Positions 62,554-64,000 of a stretch of DNA of 64,000 nt are shown piece after piece. Location of the stretch: NCBI GenBank assembly GCA_002328495.1, contig DCUJ01000010.1:62001-126000 (forward strand). The letters are read 5' to 3'. Origin of the DNA: Sulfurospirillum sp. UBA2217 (GTDB taxonomy: Bacteria; Campylobacterota; Campylobacteria; Campylobacterales; Sulfurospirillaceae). The first letter of the stretch is position 1; each line of letters begins with the position of its first letter. The translations under genes were made by a program, and so were the position numbers. The notes beneath the pieces are model-generated. The model was not told the DNA's origin. It saw nothing but the letters and a program-made list of their open reading frames with translations, and did not search any database.

Positions 62554-63806
62554 CATTTGCAGGTCTTGAAATTAACAAGATAAATATTGTAGCACTTTTA
62601 TTTAGCAAATCCATGTTGTTAGCGTATGTGTTGTTAGTATGTGCTTTTATAGGCATTTACGAAGTTTTCGACCTTCGCTATTTCAGTGCGGCAGCTAATG
62701 CACACGCATCAGGGCTCAATCCAACTGATCCTGCATTAAAAGAAGCGATGCGTTTAGCCGTCTTTGGTGATGTGGGTGAAGTCAATCGAAACATTCCATG
62801 GACGCTATTTATTGCGAATTACATGTACATGATTTATACGGGCAGTGGTATTATCTTTCTTGTCGCTTTGGCGGAGCTGATGAATTTTCATTTGGTCGCA
62901 CGAGCAGCTGCAGGTTTTATGGTGGCAGGTCTTGCTATGGTGTTTGCTGGATTGTTTACCATCGCAACAGACCTTAATATGCTTAACATGCTCTGGATGC
63001 TTTTAACTCCCAACATGGGCGCGGGTATGTGGATGATGTTACCACTGTATTGTATCTATATCCCGTTTGTTCTTTTTGAGATTTACCTCATTTTGACCAA
63101 CAAAAGAGAATGGGCAAAGCGTTTAGCACTTCCTATTCTTGTTTTAAGCATCGGTGTTGACTTAATTGAGTATTTCATCCAAGCCAAACTTTTTTCGATG
63201 AATACCGCAAGACATCTCTGGACAGAGTTTCCAGCATTGATGTTCTATTTTATTATTTCAGCTTTTGTCTCTTCTTTGGGGATAATGGGAATTAATAGCT
63301 TTTTAGTACACCGCAATAAACCAGAATATGACGCATTGATGGATTTAATTCGTAGAGCCATGCTCTTTTTTGTCTCCGTCCTTGGTCTTTATGAAATTTA
63401 TGGCTATATGGCAGTCGATAAAGATTGGTCTTTTTTGATTCTCTTTGGACCTTTCCGCCCACTTTATTTTGGTGGATACATCTTTTTAACACTGGCACTA
63501 CCTTTCTTATTTATCGTTAAAGCAGGAAAGCCAATCTTCACACTGATAGCTTCTGTGTGCGTCGTAGTAGGAGGTTTTGCGGGACGTTATCTCTTTGTTT
63601 ATGGTGGAAATGCGAACCCGATGTCTAACCGTTTTGGTATGGGCTATGAGAAGTATGACTTTTATGCACTTCCTAAATCGTTCAATTACGTAGCACCACA
63701 TTTAGGAGAAATCTTAATTGTTGTAGGATCCGTGGGTGTTTGTATTATTGTTTACAAGTTATTTGATGCTCTGTTTTCCGTAGGCGAGTTAAGAGAACAT
63801 CATTAA
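62541..63806 (+). CDS. NrfD-family membrane subunit (copy 2)
   Basis: The 421-residue protein has about nine or ten hydrophobic segments of the NrfD quinol-oxidising class. Its sequence differs strongly from the first operon's membrane subunit, so the two systems may use different quinone sites. It overlaps the Fe-S gene by 13 bases and ends the operon. Confidence 0.87.
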   Translation: MEKITFAGLEINKINIVALLFSKSMLLAYVLLVCAFIGIYEVFDLRYFSAAANAHASGLNPTDPALKEAMRLAVFGDVGEVNRNIPWTLFIANYMYMIYTGSGIIFLVALAELMNFHLVARAAAGFMVAGLAMVFAGLFTIATDLNMLNMLWMLLTPNMGAGMWMMLPLYCIYIPFVLFEIYLILTNKREWAKRLALPILVLSIGVDLIEYFIQAKLFSMNTARHLWTEFPALMFYFIISAFVSSLGIMGINSFLVHRNKPEYDALMDLIRRAMLFFVSVLGLYEIYGYMAVDKDWSFLILFGPFRPLYFGGYIFLTLALPFLFIVKAGKPIFTLIASVCVVVGGFAGRYLFVYGGNANPMSNRFGMGYEKYDFYALPKSFNYVAPHLGEILIVVGSVGVCIIVYKLFDALFSVGELREHH

Positions 63807-63826
63807 TCAAAGAAAATAAGCCCAAT

Positions 63827-63858
63827 AAAGTCAAAAAAAGTAAAATTTTTTTGACTTT
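63827..63858 (+). terminator. AT-rich hairpin after the second operon
   Basis: AAAGTCAAAAAAA and TTTTTTTGACTTT form a 13-bp perfect stem with a 6-base loop (GTAAAA), 20 bases after the last stop. A further run of T's follows. It is A-T rich, so its strength as a terminator is uncertain. Confidence 0.55.
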
Positions 63859-64000
63859 AAATCTTTTTATTACTAATTTTAATACTTTTTAAGCGATAAA
63901 GTAAGATAATTACTTTGTTTTTATCAAATTGTTGTCAGATATTTATCGCAAGAAGGGTGTCACGTTAGTGATTAATCATTTTTCAAAGGCTGGTAGTGTA

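Noticed and set aside
1..64000. CRISPR arrays, insertion sequences and prophage genes
   Set aside because: I saw no regular repeat-spacer array, transposase, integrase or phage structural gene in either strand.

Overview
The window reads as the chromosomal replication-origin region of a Campylobacterota (Epsilonproteobacteria) bacterium, most like Sulfurospirillum. The basis is the ruvC-dnaA-dnaN-gyrB order with TTCAC-type DnaA boxes, QueF and ThyX of the epsilonproteobacterial type, hook genes behind sigma-54 promoters, low G+C, and two polysulfide/thiosulfate-reductase-type molybdoenzyme operons. The genus assignment is an inference from gene content.

Layout. 1-4.7 kb: 3' end of a hybrid histidine kinase, an AhpD-like gene with a doubtful start, a YidE/AspT-type transporter, a small unknown gene and tRNA-Ser(GGA). 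5-18.4 kb: an aryl-polyene (APE)-type biosynthetic cluster in two converging arms. The plus arm has a dehydratase, glycosyltransferase, LpxL-type acyltransferase, HAL/TAL-type ammonia-lyase, ketoreductase, small membrane protein, LolA-like carrier, MMPL exporter and acyl-activating enzyme. The minus arm has an ACP, ketosynthase, chain-length factor, second dehydratase and a secreted hydrolase, with two lipoproteins where the arms meet. 18.6-23.3 kb: a Bcr-type efflux pump, mutY, ung, the SRP RNA, an HD hydrolase and queF. 23.3-30.8 kb: a degenerate GGDEF/EAL gene, gyrB, dnaN, dnaA with origin sequences on both sides, ruvC and thyX. 30.9-37.6 kb: fliK-flgD-flgE and a second, larger flgE, each transcription unit with a -24/-12 promoter. 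37.8-45.6 kb: typA, a lemA/DUF3137/fliL-like trio, and a minus-strand run of secG, deacetylase, frr, pyrE, RDD and MFS genes. 45.7-52.8 kb: a tight four-gene signalling operon (FecR-domain protein, TPR/beta-barrel protein, CHASE2-cyclase, MBL-GAF-HD-GYP protein). 53-64 kb: a BioC-like methyltransferase and two PsrABC/PhsABC-like respiratory operons separated by two small secreted proteins.

How the genes work together. In the APE cluster the lyase plus acyl-activating enzyme could supply an aryl starter, the KS/CLF, ketoreductase and two dehydratases extend it on the ACP, and the acyltransferase, LolA-like and MMPL proteins would move it to the outer envelope. The signalling operon pairs an adenylate/guanylate cyclase with a likely c-di-GMP phosphodiesterase. 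The two molybdoenzyme operons each provide a Tat-exported catalytic subunit, a four-cluster Fe-S protein and a membrane quinol-binding subunit.

Most striking signal. The perfect 10-bp palindrome TTACATGTAA occurs at least 24 times (plus about nine one-mismatch forms), mostly inside unrelated coding regions in two reading frames, and is absent from roughly 20.2-30.5 kb around the origin and from the respiratory operons. Base composition alone predicts well under one copy. It behaves like a highly iterated palindrome whose function I do not recognise.
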